Source: Hofstenia miamia
Lineage: Eukaryota; Xenacoelomorpha; Acoela
Direction: 5' to 3'
Assembly: GCA_004352715.1 (NCBI GenBank)
Contig: SCFE01000018.1
Span: 2,212,573 to 2,276,572 of the forward strand
Length of the DNA stretch: 64,000 nucleotides
Shown in pieces: positions 50,400 to 63,192 of this stretch. The translations under genes and the position numbers were made by a program. The notes beneath the pieces were generated by a model. The model did no database searches. It was not told where the DNA came from and saw only the letters and a program-made list of their open reading frames with translations. Each line of letters opens with the position of its first letter. Positions within the stretch are counted from its first letter, which is position 1.

Positions 50400-50406
<7 letters not shown>
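49974..50406. other. ZnT1 upstream region, no promoter recognised
   Basis: AT-rich; no clear TATA/initiator pair can be picked out in this composition. An open frame at 50112-50546 runs into the TA tract and is not called. Confidence 0.3.

Positions 50407-50470
<64 letters not shown>
50407..50470. repeat. (TA)n tract
   Basis: Pure TA repeats abutting the Tc1 remnant. Confidence 0.95.
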
Positions 50471-50471
<1 letters not shown>

Positions 50472-51115
50472 TCATGGCCAAAAAATTCCAACACTGAAAA
50501 TTTTCAATGGATTTTTGACAATTGCATTAATTACATTCACGTATAAGGAAAAATAGTTGTGCAGTTAAAGTTCATGCATATTTCACACCTCTATTTGCAT
50601 TCTAACCAATAAGAACTCATTTTAAGCATGCAAAATAATTTATTATCGAAATGGTACGAAATTACGAAAAAATAACTGTATGATAACTTTGCTTGGACAG
50701 AAAATATTGCAAGTACTGGAAAGCAATACAAGGCGAAAAGTTATTAAATAAATGTCCTTGAATGGAAATACAACAAAAGAAGGTGGTTAATAAGAAATTG
50801 TACTTCAATATGACACAACTGCCTGACAACTTCTTCAGTAACTTTCAAAACGATTTTGGAGTATTTCTAGTGTAATGAGATCCCATTAATCCAGAATGGC
50901 CTGGCAAAATTATCTGATGTTTTGGACTTGGGATTGACGGTCCTCTACCAATCATTTCCCCAGCCTGCTCAATACATTTAAATCTGGCGAGTACGCACTC
51001 CCGATCATACATAGCACACCATGCTGTTCGAGGGCTTCCTGCGCAACTCTAGAGCTGTGTACTGGTGCATTGTCTGTACATTCTATATTTAGTGTAGTTG
51101 AATTGAATGTACATT
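50471..51115 (-). mobile_element. Tc1-like transposon remnant
   Basis: Begins CTCATGGCCAAAAAATTCC right at the end of a (TA)n tract. The minus strand encodes the C-terminal half of a Tc1-like transposase: TDNAPVHSSRVAQEALEQHG (second catalytic Asp, about 51100-51040), then SAYSPDLNVLSRLGK, where the third catalytic residue context is decayed. The N-terminal half and the right end are missing. Confidence 0.7.
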
Positions 51116-51207
51116 TATTTACCGGCATATTTTGTGTACTGGTGATAATAGATAGCACATCGAAATCGATTTTATAGACTTCCGTCATATTCAAAAAACA
51201 TATATAC

Positions 51208-51209
<2 letters not shown>

Positions 51210-51297
<88 letters not shown>
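51210..51297. repeat. (TA)n tract
   Basis: Two TA runs separated by TACATA. Confidence 0.95.
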
Positions 51298-51299
<2 letters not shown>

Positions 51300-52897
51300 C
51301 AGTTTACAGTAGAAGATGAACAAAATCACAAGGTTAATTTTCTAGATGTAACAAATTTGAAACTTTAAACCAAAACTACTAAGAAACAAAGATGTATCGC
51401 AAACAATCAAATAGCACTTTATACATCTCTTATCAATATTTTTGAGACCCAAATTGCAAGATAAACACAATTAAGTGCTCATTAAATCGCATTATTAAAA
51501 TATCTTCAATTTTACATAACATGATTAAATCAATGTCCAAATTGTACGAAATGTTAGAATAGAACTTGTTGACCAAGCTTTCATTTCAAAATCTATTTAA
51601 TGCAGCCAAGATAAAATAGCAATATTTTGGAAACTACCACATGTTGAAAATCAACAAAACCTTTTAAAAGCACGATTTTAATTTAAAATCATTAAAATTA
51701 ACTAAGCAAGCACCAATTCTACAATCAAAGAAAACATTTAGTTATTATAAAAACAAAGATTCAATCGAAAAAAATGTTAGTTTTATAAATATGGTTGTGA
51801 AGAAGGGAATTTCTTACATCGGGGAAACTAAGCACCACTTTGTAACTATAGGATCAATGAACACCTCTCTAATGTCAATATATACTTCTTTATTTTGCTG
51901 CTATTCAACAAAATTTTTAATAATTTTTTATAAATTTCGAATTCGGATGCAATTCACGCTCCTTATATTTTAATTTTTTCAACAATTTACTTCTAATTCA
52001 TATTTAAAATAACACATAATGTGGAATGAAAAGGTTCCCCATACCCATACCCAGCTACACGTGATAATAAATATATGCACCCGTCCGTACCTGCGGCCAG
52101 TGTCTCATCACAAAAAAACAGATATGTCTAACAACAGCCCAAGTGTAGTTAAGTTCGCTGTGCCCATAACATGCTACTCAAACATTAGATTCTGAAAGCA
52201 AAGAGTTCGCTCATAGAATTACACACTTTAGCTTGTAAGCTATTGAATTAACTATTCATAAATGCCAATTGCTTAACAAGCTTAAGAGCATTCAATGAAA
52301 GATTATTTGTGGCCTCGTTTTATGGTAAGCATACGCTACTATACGCTCTCTATCTACATTTATCATTACTATATTTTACTTAAAATTGATATTATTTGCA
52401 AATTGTGAAATAACAATTAATGAGCAAGCTTAAACAACGACATTATTCGAATACTTAATTTTTAAATCTAAAAATTTCAATCTAAGAAATAAATAAAATC
52501 ATTAAATTTTACTGGAATATTATATTTGTGTAGCTATATTAATTTACATGTATCATCTGATAATAAATGCAATATCAGTTAACTTTCTTCACAATAATTA
52601 TTAAAAATTAAAAACTTTTTTGTAATGTCATATTGTTATATATATATANNNNNNNNNNNNNNNNNNNNNNNNNNNNNNNNNNNNNNNNNNNNNNNNNNNN
52701 NNNNNNNNNNNNNNNNNNNNNNNNNNNNNNNNNNNNNNNNNNNNNNNNNNNNNNNNNNNNNNNNNNNNNNNNNNNNNNNNNNNNNNNNNNNNNNNNNNNN
52801 NNNNNNNNNNNNNNNNNNNNNNNNNNNNNNNNNNNTCAGTTAACTTTCTTCACAATAATTATTAAAAATTAAAAACTTTTTTGTAATGTCATATTGT

Positions 52898-52936
<39 letters not shown>

Positions 52937-53410
52937 ATGCTGAAATAATGAAAATTACTGTTTTAATGTTTAAACTATATATACATGCATTTTATGGTAT
53001 TCTACTTAAATCAGTTACTGAAATAAAATTTTAAATTAATGAATTATAGTCATCTATGAAACTATCCTGTCCCATATAATTTAATAATCTCATTTCCATG
53101 TGGAATTAATCATAATTGAGGAAACTGGGACCAGAAATTTTTGAAATTTGTTAATAGTTCTTTTAAATTTGAGATATTGCTAGTGGGATTGGGAATGGGA
53201 TGGCATCGGGAGCTAATTGGGTTAATATTGAAAATAATTCAGCAAAATCTGTCCTTACATAACTTCACTATGGAATAGATCAGTGTTGCACATAGGGAAA
53301 TTCAATTGTTCTAGAACTGTATATTCATTTTGGTCTCCTAGATTTGTCTGTCTCACCAATTAAGCCACATTCTTAATCTTGTTAACAACTGTACTGAGTT
53401 AATTACTTCT
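51298..53410. other. intergenic with island and gap
   Basis: No gene recognised. At 52030-52100 is a CCCG-type island (CCATACCCATACCCAGC, CACCCGTCCGTACCTGCGGCC). 52574-52638 is repeated at 52836-52899 on either side of N (52649-52835), followed by (TA)n at 52903-52930. Confidence 0.5.
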
Positions 53411-53415
53411 GTCAA

Positions 53416-55308
53416 ATGCACGTAAATAGATCTTGGTGTTGTTTGGTGATTAAGCAAAATTTGTTGAATGGAGTGCTCAATAGAGCGCATATTATAGATT
53501 TTCCAGCACCTGCCATTCGTAGTGCAAAGCTAATGAGTGAAGTTACAGAATTATGTTTCTATAAATTACCAATAGCAAGACGTGCTTCATCCATTAATGT
53601 AAGCTTTCAATAAATTAATACCTATTGTGTATTTATAACAAGCATATTTTGGATCAATATCAGTGTAGCCCTTATTTACTTTAACATAGCAGTGGGTCTC
53701 GGTCCATAATAACTTCCATTAATGTATTGAGATTCGATTTTCAAGGAGGTTATCACACTGATAGTGTTAGGCCAGCCTATATTTAAATAGATCCTAGTAC
53801 TATTTAACTAATATTTTCAAGTTCTAGTGTGGCCAGATCAATATTATTAATTTCTTAGGGTGAAAGAGCGGCAACATTTTATGGAGCTAAAATACCAAAA
53901 AACTCATCATCAAACTATGAACCAGGTGTCAAGGTTTGTATACATTTCATATTTTAAGTAGTACTATGGAGCATACCGAAAACACATCTAAACTGCGATT
54001 TCACACTAAGCCGAACCGAAAAAAATAAAAGCTTAGTTTTCAGGATAAGCAGTCGCCTATAATTTTATTATGAACATTTAGAAGAGGCTAGATGAAATGC
54101 CAAACAAATGCATATTAAATCATGTATGATGGTTTTGAAAAAAATTGACATGATCGTGATTAATGCCCCTTATATTTTGAGTGAAAGCTTCTAGTAAACA
54201 GTTGCATTTAATTTGAACACTATTCGGTGATGGGTTGTAGTTTGAAAATGATACGTCCTACAACCTGATTTGGCCGGAACAAAGCTTGTTTTCACTGGTA
54301 AGATTCTTTAATAGATCTGGTCCACTTCTTTTAGTTCATAAATAAAATAATATAATAATTTTCGTTTGCAGCAGATGAAATTTTAGACCGCCTTTTTGGA
54401 GATCCCTTGGTGCTATGGGATATGGAGTTACCAGTTCAATAGGACTGGAATTTGATCTTAATATTTCAGTTGGAGAGAAGTCGTAATTGTAAATAATGGG
54501 ACTAAAGACCAATTTATTTTGCCGAATTTTGTACTGCAAGACCAGAATATTTATTTGATGTTGTAGTAGGACGACACTTGAGAAAGCAAAATGGGACCTC
54601 TTAGGACTGGAATTTTAATGTAATAGAACCAACGACAAAGAATTCGACTTATCAAAAACCTACTCTCGTTTACTTTTGATTAATCGCTGTTAATATTTCC
54701 CTTATTAATAATATAAACAGCAATAATATCTGGTTATTTCTTATTTAGGAAAATTATTCCATAAATTCGGCAAGAAACAGAGGTTTTTCACCCCTACCCA
54801 TCAGAGTAAGTTTTTTATTATTTAAGATAACACAAAACTTTTTATTTAGCATTCTAATGCAAGACCCAAAGTCGGTTCAAGTAGAGTGGGAAAACATGCC
54901 ACTTATATGAAGTTCATGAGAATCACGCCAGAACTTGCTGCCTTAAATGCGATAATTGGGTAAGATTTCCATTTTTATAATATATATGTGTTAAATTTTG
55001 GCTAGGCACAAAATTTACCCAGACTTATGTGTTCTACTTAAACTATTTTAAATGTTATGATTTTTTATTCTAGTATCATCTATGTGTGAGCAAATTCATT
55101 TGATAACATGATAAAATTTAGTAATTCTAAAGATATAAACAGTTTGCTGACTTCAGAAAGTATTGGTGATAATAGTCAAATCACAAGCAATAGCTCACGA
55201 CCCGAATCTGCAGTAAGTAAGCTCACAATCTCATCAGAAAGCCTAACATCAGCAAGATCTGCGCACGTGCACACCAAGAAAATGGAAGACATATACAGAG
55301 TTTACAAG
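53416..55308 (+). CDS. predicted multi-exon gene, unknown Ser/Arg-rich protein
   Basis: Short exons with good splice sites join in phase. Exon a ends at 53600 (RRASSIN|GTAAGC); its start is uncertain, perhaps acceptor TTTCCAG at 53506. Exon b is 53859-53933 (GERAATFYGAKIPKN...), exon c 54749-54805 (ENYSINSARNRGFSPLPIR), exon d 54850-54959 (...KHATYMKFMRITPELAALN) and exon e 55143-55308 (LLTSESIGDNSQ..., SARSAHVHTKKMEDIYRVYK). Phases run 0, 0, 0, 2, 0 and every acceptor/donor is a plain AG/GT. The protein is rich in Ser, Arg and Asn and shows no membrane segment or catalytic motif. Family not recognised. It shares FYxxPxxRRASSIN with the tail exon of the zinc transporter. Downstream exons were not found before 60.6 kb. 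Confidence 0.5.
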
Positions 55309-57218
55309 GTTTGTTTTCCAAAAGTCTTTTGCTCGATAAGTACCTTCATTAAGCCAAATTTTCTTGTCATGGATTTATATAGTGCGTCAATATTTGATCG
55401 TTTAATTTCACTGTTTAGTTAGACCACTAGTGGTTATGAAGTGTATATTTCGTAATTTTAAGCACTGATTCGGTAAATTTTTCGGCTTCATTAAAATGGC
55501 CAAATCTGGGCAATACGTTCGCATCCAGTTAGTGGTATAGGAATCAAGGTTGGTGACTAACTATGAACTAAAATTGGGCCATTTTGCTTTAACTAGGGAG
55601 GGATGTAGAAAAAATCTCTTTTCTACCCTCCTAAAATTTGGAAAAAGTTCCAAATGGTGGGCAACAATTAAAATTTGTTATCAATCATGCAGAACTCCCT
55701 GTACATACCCTTTGAAATATTAAAGTTCCATAAATGTTTAAATTCACCTAGATTAATATCATTATTAAGTTTTCACATATGCTGATTTGATAAAAATTAA
55801 TGAAAATTAAAAGTTACTCTGTAAAAAGAATAAATTATCATTCAGAAGTTTTTGTATGATTTGATCAGATAGGAATTTACATAGATTTTCTTATTTAACA
55901 AAGATACTTCAAGATGTCGAAAAAGAAGGATTTCAAGTACTTACAACTATAAAATGAATGGTGATGAAAGGTTTTTTGAAAGCAAAAATTCCAGTTTCTT
56001 TTGAGGTGTAGGTTTCAATCAAATTGTCTTCAATTATATTAACATTTATTCATTGCCTTAATTAATCTCGAGTTAATAGAGAATAATTGGATTTCAAAAG
56101 TTGAAGATGTAATGAAACATGTTTCAATTACTTAAGTAAAAGCATCAAGGTATTTTAGAGTTAGTGAGGTAACGCTTGAGAAATGGAATGAAAGAGATTT
56201 TATCAAAGATTTTAACAGTTAGATTAAAAAAATTTGGATGTAGAAGAAGTACAAAAAGCTGTGTGATATTCAATATGTGGGACAAAAAAACTGAATATAA
56301 TCCCAATGCAAAGATAAGGAGGGTGACTGCAAAGTTGCAATTTGAAAAATCAGCTGTGGGAACAAAGATTTGTAATTTTTTTCTTATAAAATTAATATTG
56401 AACAGCAGTTTGTACCTGAAAATTCTCCTTTAAGATGGAATTTCTGAAAACCTATTCAAATTTTTTACAGTCTCCTTGGCTCCAAACTTTAAATCTTTAT
56501 CTTTTTCTTTGGTTCTATTTTTAAGAAGAACTTTTGCATGTAAAACCACAAAAGGTCAAAAGACTGCTGTCTGAAAAACTTTGTAGCTGTTATTGATTAA
56601 AAACCTTAAATGCCTTTGTTGATAAGTTTTCTGCCTTACTTAATAAGTGTATCAGATTTCAAGGTGAACATTTTGAATTAGAATTGTTAGATAAATAAAA
56701 TATTACGTTTTCAATTCTCGTAATTTTAATTTTACCATTCCATTTGATACATATAATTAATGAGCTATAGCCGTTTAAATTCCTAAATATTTTAGGACAC
56801 ACTGTATTTGAAGACATAATACCATAATTGTGATATGTTAGAATTCTTTTAAGCTAAAGCCTAGTTTCTATGGCCATGATACGTAAGACTAAACCATGGT
56901 GATTAGAGAATGACCCATCTACATTAGTCATATTTAGATTTTAAATTTTTACAATACTTGCACTCTAGGAAGCGATATTGTTCACCCTGAAAGAGATAGA
57001 TTGTTATTTGACTGAATAACAAACTTATACATACAGCATTTTCTAAGTGAGCTTTAACAATGAAGTGTTATTTAAAAGCCAAACATTTGTGCTGATCAAA
57101 TGTTAGAGAACTATCAGGTTGTCAATATCAGTCTTGTTGTGTTCGGTGACGGAAATTTCAGTGTTCTCATCAGAATCTGATTTTTCGTTCTCATTCATCA
57201 GGAATAATATGTTCCTTG
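55309..57218. other. interval without recognised exon
   Basis: An 85-codon frame at 56176-56433 has no recognised motif. On the minus strand about 57120-57200 reads as an acidic NEKSDSDENTEISVTEHNK, possibly an exon or debris. Confidence 0.35.
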
Positions 57219-57457
57219 GCAGGATATCGTCTTCAATGATATAGATCCTTTATAGAATGATCAAGGATGCCTGAATTATTTATATAATTTATGTAATGAA
57301 TGATATTCTCAATCGCCAAAAGCTGACATTTNNNNNNNNNNNNNGCAGGATATCGTCTTCAATGATATAGATCCTTTATAGAATGATCAAGGATGCCTGA
57401 ATTATTTATATAATTTATGTAATGAATGATATTCTCAATCGCCAAAAGCTGACATTT
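57219..57457. repeat. duplicated flanks around a 13-base gap
   Basis: 57219-57331 and 57345-57457 are the same sequence, on either side of N at 57332-57344. Assembly duplication is likely. Confidence 0.85.
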
Positions 57458-58754
57458 GGCAATTCATCAATATTTCTGTCAAGATCTTCAGCACCAGTAA
57501 GATATTCAGTGACGCCACTGAAGCAAATGTTAGTTCGCGTAATTAAACTTGTTTAATTGCAAAGCAATATAATAAAATTACTTGAAGTGGGTCGTAAACG
57601 TTAAAACTGCCTATTGTATGTCTAGTATAACAAAGTCAAGAGCAATATAAATTCAAGCAAGTATGCATTTAAAGCTAATGGCAAATGGTGAAAATGTCAT
57701 AAAACAGTCAACATTGATTACCAAAGGAAAAGTAATTTGACTATTTAAAACTGCCTGGAGCAGAAAACGACCTCACTATTGAAACTAAGTAGCTAAGTTT
57801 GATAAATGGTGGACACTTGTGGGAGGATAAACGAATTGGGCATATTTTTTTAAAAAGGCACTCGACTGAACTACCACCTTGTGCAATTATAATTATTCAA
57901 TCCATGCTATTATTTTGTGTCACTTAAACTACACCAGTATATTATTTATTGCTTGAACAGCGTATTTTACAAAAATATTGACTTACAATTAAAATGGCCA
58001 TAATCTATCTAAAAAAAAACTCTTCTAAAACTAAGCATTTTAGGTTGACTCGTTTTCTAAAACAGCTCCATGTTTACTTTCTTCATGGTCATAAAAATCT
58101 ACTAATTATAATATAATTTTAGACACTGGGTTTAACACATAAAAAACCCAGAGCAAAACTATTTATATGTGTATGTCCAAAAAGTGTTAAGTGAATCATT
58201 TCTTAGTTTCGCTATTTGAAACTGGAATTGAATACTTAAGGAAATCAAGATCATTAAAAAATTGTATTGTAAGGTTCTACGTAAAATTATATTTTTGAAA
58301 AATAATAGTTAGAATTCCAATTCTACAACAATTGCAATATAAAAACTCATAATTGAGGTAGTCTGAAATATTTTTTATGCTGTTCAGGTAATTATGAGTT
58401 ACAATTATCTGAATTTCTTATCTTATCTTATATTACAAAAATTATTTAAAATTTTAATTTGATTTGTGTGTATGTAAGAAATTGCACATGTTTTTATACT
58501 TTGGAACAGATTTTCCAAGGTTGATAAATTAATTTAAGCAAGGAAAAAAATGTAACACACACAATCTTCAGATGATATGGATAGATGGTATGTACATTGC
58601 TTCAATAATGGAAATTGCATTGTTCCCTAACATTCTAACATTTCATATGCTCCTACATAAATCCAGAGAGGTATACCTGCATGTTTCCAATTTTTTTTTA
58701 AATTTCAACTTTTTGACTATATCGTTAAACTGTACAAATTTATTACATCTAAAG
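57458..58754. other. intergenic or intron, no gene recognised
   Basis: AT-rich sequence, with no element recognised. Confidence 0.45.
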
Positions 58755-59420
58755 CAGAGTTGGAACCGAATGGACATTGCCCGGCCCAGCCGGTTTTTCG
58801 AAGATGGCATGCTGGCTTAGAATAATTACTAAGGCCTGCGAAAATATACCGGGCTAATCCTGCCGAATTTTTGTCAGAAAATATGAAAAATTGGTCAAGA
58901 CCAAAGTCAAGACGACAAAGCCCAATAAGTTAATTTTGTAGGGAGTTTTTCAAACATTTTGAAAAATGAAGCAAAACATCACTTGCAGGTTGTAAGGCTG
59001 TATTTTTGTAACCTATTGTGTGCAAGTGTGTGTGTCCGCTATGTGTATATGTAAACCTCATTGCATGTAGATTGAGTTCGACTGACTTTCACAACTCAGT
59101 CTCTTACGAATCATTTTAGAGAAGCTGTCACTAATAGATAGTTCTTCCGTATTAAAAGAGGCTTTTTCTAATTGTCAATAGTCATAATATTTTCTATTAT
59201 TTTATATTTTTTATATTTTTTTATATATATTTGGATTTACAACTTTTGTTGAATATACTACTTTGCGTCTTTTTCAATGTTCCTTTAATGAGGCTATATG
59301 AGAATGCAAATTTACATTTTTGCCGAAGCTCAAACCGGCCAGAACCGGCAGATCCGACTAAGTCATTGAACGGCCGCATGCCGAGCCGGGCCTAATTATT
59401 TCCCGCCGGTTCTAAATATG
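58755..59420. mobile_element. hAT-like non-autonomous element, 666 bp
   Basis: Starts CAGAGTTGGAACCG and ends CGGTTCTAAATATG, a 14-bp inverted repeat with three mismatches. ATCTAAAG precedes (58747-58754) and ATCTTAAAG follows (59421-59429), an 8-bp target duplication with one extra base, as expected for hAT. Both ends carry GC-rich units inwards (CCCGGCCCAGCCGG; GCCGAGCCGGGCC, CCCGCCGG). No transposase inside. hAT identity is inferred from the terminal motif and duplication length. Confidence 0.65.
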
Positions 59421-59429
59421 ATCTTAAAG

Positions 59430-60662
59430 TTGTGGCCATAATTCAGTGTTCACCTAAAAAGTCTCTAAATAATAACAGATATTTAACAAGTGTGTGTCTA
59501 TGTACCCTACAAGAATGCCAGAGATGCCACTAAGGCTATGTCCTTATTGGTCATCCATAAATAATACAATTTACACCTTTATACATGCAGGTACAATTGC
59601 GTACACCAGCTTCAGCATTTTTTAAGATGGCCAGTAAATTATTGCCACAACTGTATATAGGATTTTTGATTTTCCATAAATGTATGTATGATCACGTTTA
59701 AGATTTGTATCACAAATGATAGAAACACAAGCTTTGTATACCATAGAAAATTCAATGTATGTATTGCTTATGTCAAATCTAAAATATCGATAATGGCGCA
59801 ATAAATCGTCATTTACAAGAATTTCTAATTGAGATTCCCAAACAATTGTCACAAGCATCAATCAATCAATAAAATTTGCCAACATTAATTCCCCAGTACA
59901 CACTCTTCATAAATTTATTATAGAGATGATTCTCCGACAGTTTTGTAGATTTATGTAAGCTTTACCAATAAACAAATTACAATTTCCACTGAAATTTTTT
60001 GTCAAGATCCTTCTAGATGTTGTATGCTATGGAAGATTTTAATAATGATATAAAACAAGATGAGAATATGAGCATTGCTAAAAAATATAACGTCTTCGAT
60101 TGAAACCGCAATCACTAGTCAAATCGATTCAACGCATGAAAAAGTTTAAATAATGAACGTATTAGTAGCTTAATATAATTTATAGTGCACATGTGCTTTG
60201 TAGTGTTTATATTTGGTTAAACAATGAATTCAATATAAATTAATAGTCTAAGCTCTTAACTAAGGAGTAAATGTATTGCAGGTTTATAGAAAACCCTATG
60301 GCAATTTCCGAAATCCCTCCTAGATCGTAGGTTATTATTCGCGCTCGAATAGCTATACTAGAAGGCAAAGAGTGGGTGCACAAAATTCATTGCTCCTAGT
60401 TCTGAGAGTGGATTTGTAAATTTAAGTAACATCGTCAGTTTGTTTCATTTCAAGGAAAGTAACATTTCAGTTTAAAAAAAAATACACAAATACGTCCAAT
60501 ACAAATTACAACAAATGTATTATTGCGTATAATTCGCAAGAACAGTCTCTGCGAATTTGATGGGATTAGTTACTGTTTTCAGATATAATGCTCATCATTG
60601 TTGCTGTGTGAGAAGAATTTCACTAACAATCAATTTAGGGTAATGTTCAACTTATAAATAAG
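59430..60662. other. intergenic or intron, no gene recognised
   Basis: AT-rich sequence; no recognised feature. Confidence 0.45.
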
Positions 60663-61162
60663 ATGTTCCCTTATGGAGAAGGTGCAGACGAAGAAAATCG
60701 CATAACTAATCCATTAAACGTCAAGTAAGTGAGTTTTTTTTATAAAACTCGTGAATTTTACACTTTATAAGTGAAAAGAAAATACCATATTTTTTAGTCA
60801 TTTGCAAATTATGGCATTAATTTCAAAATTATTTTGATCTAAAAAGAAGACGCATTATGATCCCATTCCATAGAGACTCACAATATTTACTTAAAATAAC
60901 AAAATAATGAAAACATAAAGTTTTAAATTACTTCATTTGTTAATAAATGTTGATGTTAGTTGAGGATACTATGGAATAACTTTTGTTATTGCTAGAGGAT
61001 GCCAAAAGTGGTGTAATCGAACTGTTGCCCAAAGAACATCTTTTGAAAGAATTCGACCTCAAAGTGTTCCTGACCGTCTAAATCATATTCATACACACAT
61101 TATGAGTGCCAAAAAAATCAGCAAGCCTACTAGTAATCAATCATCATTGCCAAAAGAAATGG
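60663..61162 (+). CDS. two predicted exons, unknown protein
   Basis: Exon 60663-60724 starts ATG (MFPYGEGADEENRITNPLNV) and ends AA|GTAAGTGAG. Exon 60996-61162 (acceptor TGCTAG, donor ATGG|GTAAGT) continues in phase: GCQKWCNRTVAQRTSFERI, then RPQSVPDRLNHIHTHIMSA and KKISKPTSNQSSLPKEM. Both donors are near-consensus. Composition is hydrophilic, with two Cys in CQKWC; no known domain recognised. It may belong to the gene at 53.4-55.3 kb (same strand, similar composition) or start a new one; the next exon would lie beyond the retrotransposon at 61.7 kb. Confidence 0.45.
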
Positions 61163-61433
61163 GTAAGTTAAACAGATAATGCAAATATTACTGATCCGAA
61201 GTATAAATTCGAGAATGAGCAAAACGCAGTGTTCATACATGTGTATATCTCCACGACAACTGTATGTATACATATATATTTGTATAAAGGTCAGATTAGA
61301 TATTATTAATTGTCGGGTTTATATGTCATATCAAGGATTGCTATCATTTGTCAATATAAATTTATTTCCCAGAGTCAATTGTTGCTTATGGTTTCTCATA
61401 AGTTAAAATCTTATTTATAAATTCGCTAACAAT

Positions 61434-61841
61434 TTGAAAATACAAAATTATTTGCTGGATAATGTATTTGTGATTTTAAAACATTTACTGATACATAAAC
61501 GTGAGAATTTATGGGATAGTAAATGTACCCTTAAATATGAAAACATGAAAATAGTTGGAAGCAGTCTCAGAATGTCAATTTACATGTTAAGCAAAAATGT
61601 ACCAAGAATAGGTCAATGGCATTCATATCTCTGCAATCATAAACTAAGGTATATAATTATAGTACGAAGAGCTGGAGTAGAATTTGGAACATACATGTGC
61701 GCCATGCAAATGGTAAACATCACGCGTAGGTGCAAGGTAGTTGCCTGTGTTGTCGGGGACGCGCTGCGTGAGGATCTGGTCTCCTCCACCATTTGTGGTT
61801 TAGCATATATAGGCATTTATTACATTAGGTACACACAATAA
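61434..61841 (+). other. open frame overlapping LTR, not called as gene
   Basis: A 135-codon frame ends inside the LTR of the following retrotransposon. No known domain; probably part of older insertion sequence or chance. Confidence 0.25.
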
Positions 61842-61873
61842 ATTATTTTATTATTCTGATTAAGTTCTTTACA
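61748..61873 (+). repeat. 5' LTR of gypsy-like element
   Basis: Begins TGTTGTCGGGGACGCG, contains AATAAA near 61837 and ends TTTACA directly before TGGTGAC, the same LTR plan and primer-binding site as the element at 23546. The 5' border is set by analogy. Confidence 0.6.
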
Positions 61874-61882
61874 TGGTGACAA

Positions 61883-62847
61883 ATGTCATTTGAATCACTG
61901 AAACCTGAACCCCTAGATGTCGACAACCCTAACATATCCTCAGAATGGAATAAATAAACTTTTTGTTATTCATTGAAGCAATTGAAGCAGATGAGAAATC
62001 TAACAAAGTAAAAATCGGAATATTCCTTAGATGCATTGGAAATGAGGCAAACGAAGTTTTCAACAATTTTTGTTGGGAAGCTGGAGAAGATCAAACTGAA
62101 TTTGGGCACGTGTTAAAAAAATTTAACGACTATTTTTTTCGCTGTAGTAATGAACTGTTTGAAAGATATCAGTTTTATAAACTTTTCAAGGCAGACAGGA
62201 AAATCGATAGCTATGTAAATCTGTTAAGAACAAAAGCAAAGAATTGTAACTTTGGTCCATTTGAAGACAGTTTAATTCGTGATCGCATCATTCTATCTAC
62301 ACAAGATGTGAGACTTCAAGAAAGACTGTTGCGAGGGCCAAATATTGATTTGCATAAGACAATACAATTTTGTAGAGCGGCAGAAGAATCTCTTGAGCAA
62401 ATCAAACTTATCAACAATAATAATGAGGAGGAAAATCCTGAAATAAAAACGGAGATTGATCAAGTACGTAGAAGGAGAAGTCAATTCAAGAAAATCACTG
62501 AAAGTAATGAATATGAATGTCGCCAATGTGGCAGAATCCATAAACCAAGGAATTGCCCAGCGTATGGACAAAGTTGTAGGAAATGCGGGAAGCCTAACCA
62601 TTTTGCTCGTAAGTGCAGAGCACATCTACAAAGACGTAGTTATCAGCAGCAAACTAGCCATGAAGTCAACGATATTAATGAAACAGACAGTGACAGTTCT
62701 TCAGCTCCCGAATACGAATGTTATGAAATTAAACATGTGGAGCACCGTGAGCTTAGGACCACAATCCAAGTGTTTGGCCAGCCCATAAGTATAAAGGTGG
62801 ATTCTGGGGCGCAATGTGTTACCTATACAAACGCTAAGGGCACTTGA
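61883..62847 (+). pseudogene. gag with two zinc knuckles and protease start
   Basis: An ATG at 61883 begins MSFESLKPEPLD, but that frame stops at 61954; the long open frame (61963-62847) lacks an in-frame ATG at its start, so a frame break separates them. Gag blocks: IEAIEADEKS, FRCSNELFERYQFYKLFK, DSYVNLLRTKAKNC and RLLRGPNIDLHKTIQFCRAAEE. Two zinc knuckles follow at residues about 186-220: CRQCGRIHKPRNC (CX2CX3HX4C) and CRKCGKPNHFARKC (CX2CX4HX4C), which bind the element's RNA. The frame ends shortly after VDSGAQC, the aspartic protease active site (about 62801-62821). Confidence 0.8.
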
Positions 62848-63190
62848 AAGAAAAATTAATCAAAAATTGAAAATATCCAGGAGCAGAGGAGAGCTAAGTG
62901 GGTACGGAGGCCAAAAAAATACCTACTATTGGTGAAATAAGGCTACCAGCTGTGATTGGAAAAACATGAATGCAGACAAATGTGAAGTTTCGGTTGTATC
63001 TACTGAAACAAAGCCAATTCTCGGTCTTGAAACATCACTTAAAACAGGAATTCTTTGTGTGAGATTTAAGGACTTCAAGGAACGAGAAGTACACACATTG
63101 AGAAAGAGTCATGACCATTTTCGCAGAGGGCCCGGGAAGTTCCATTAAGACAACTCTCAGCTACCGGGCCTGATGATGATGATGATGATT
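62848..63190 (+). pseudogene. protease remainder, frame-shifted
   Basis: After the stop at 62845-62847, frames alternate: GGYGG-like and a PILGLETSLKTGIL block (about 63010-63055), which corresponds to the ILG motif region of retroviral-type proteases. It ends in a (GAT)n Asp-coding run near 63170-63190. Confidence 0.6.
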
Positions 63191-63192
63191 AT

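Noticed and set aside
55207-55214. Strong donor-like GCA|GTAAGT inside exon e
   Set aside because: The frame stays open and Ser-rich beyond it to a second donor at 55308; kept as a possible alternative splice site only.
61434-61841. 135-codon frame before the gypsy gag
   Set aside because: Its 3' part is LTR sequence and no domain is visible.
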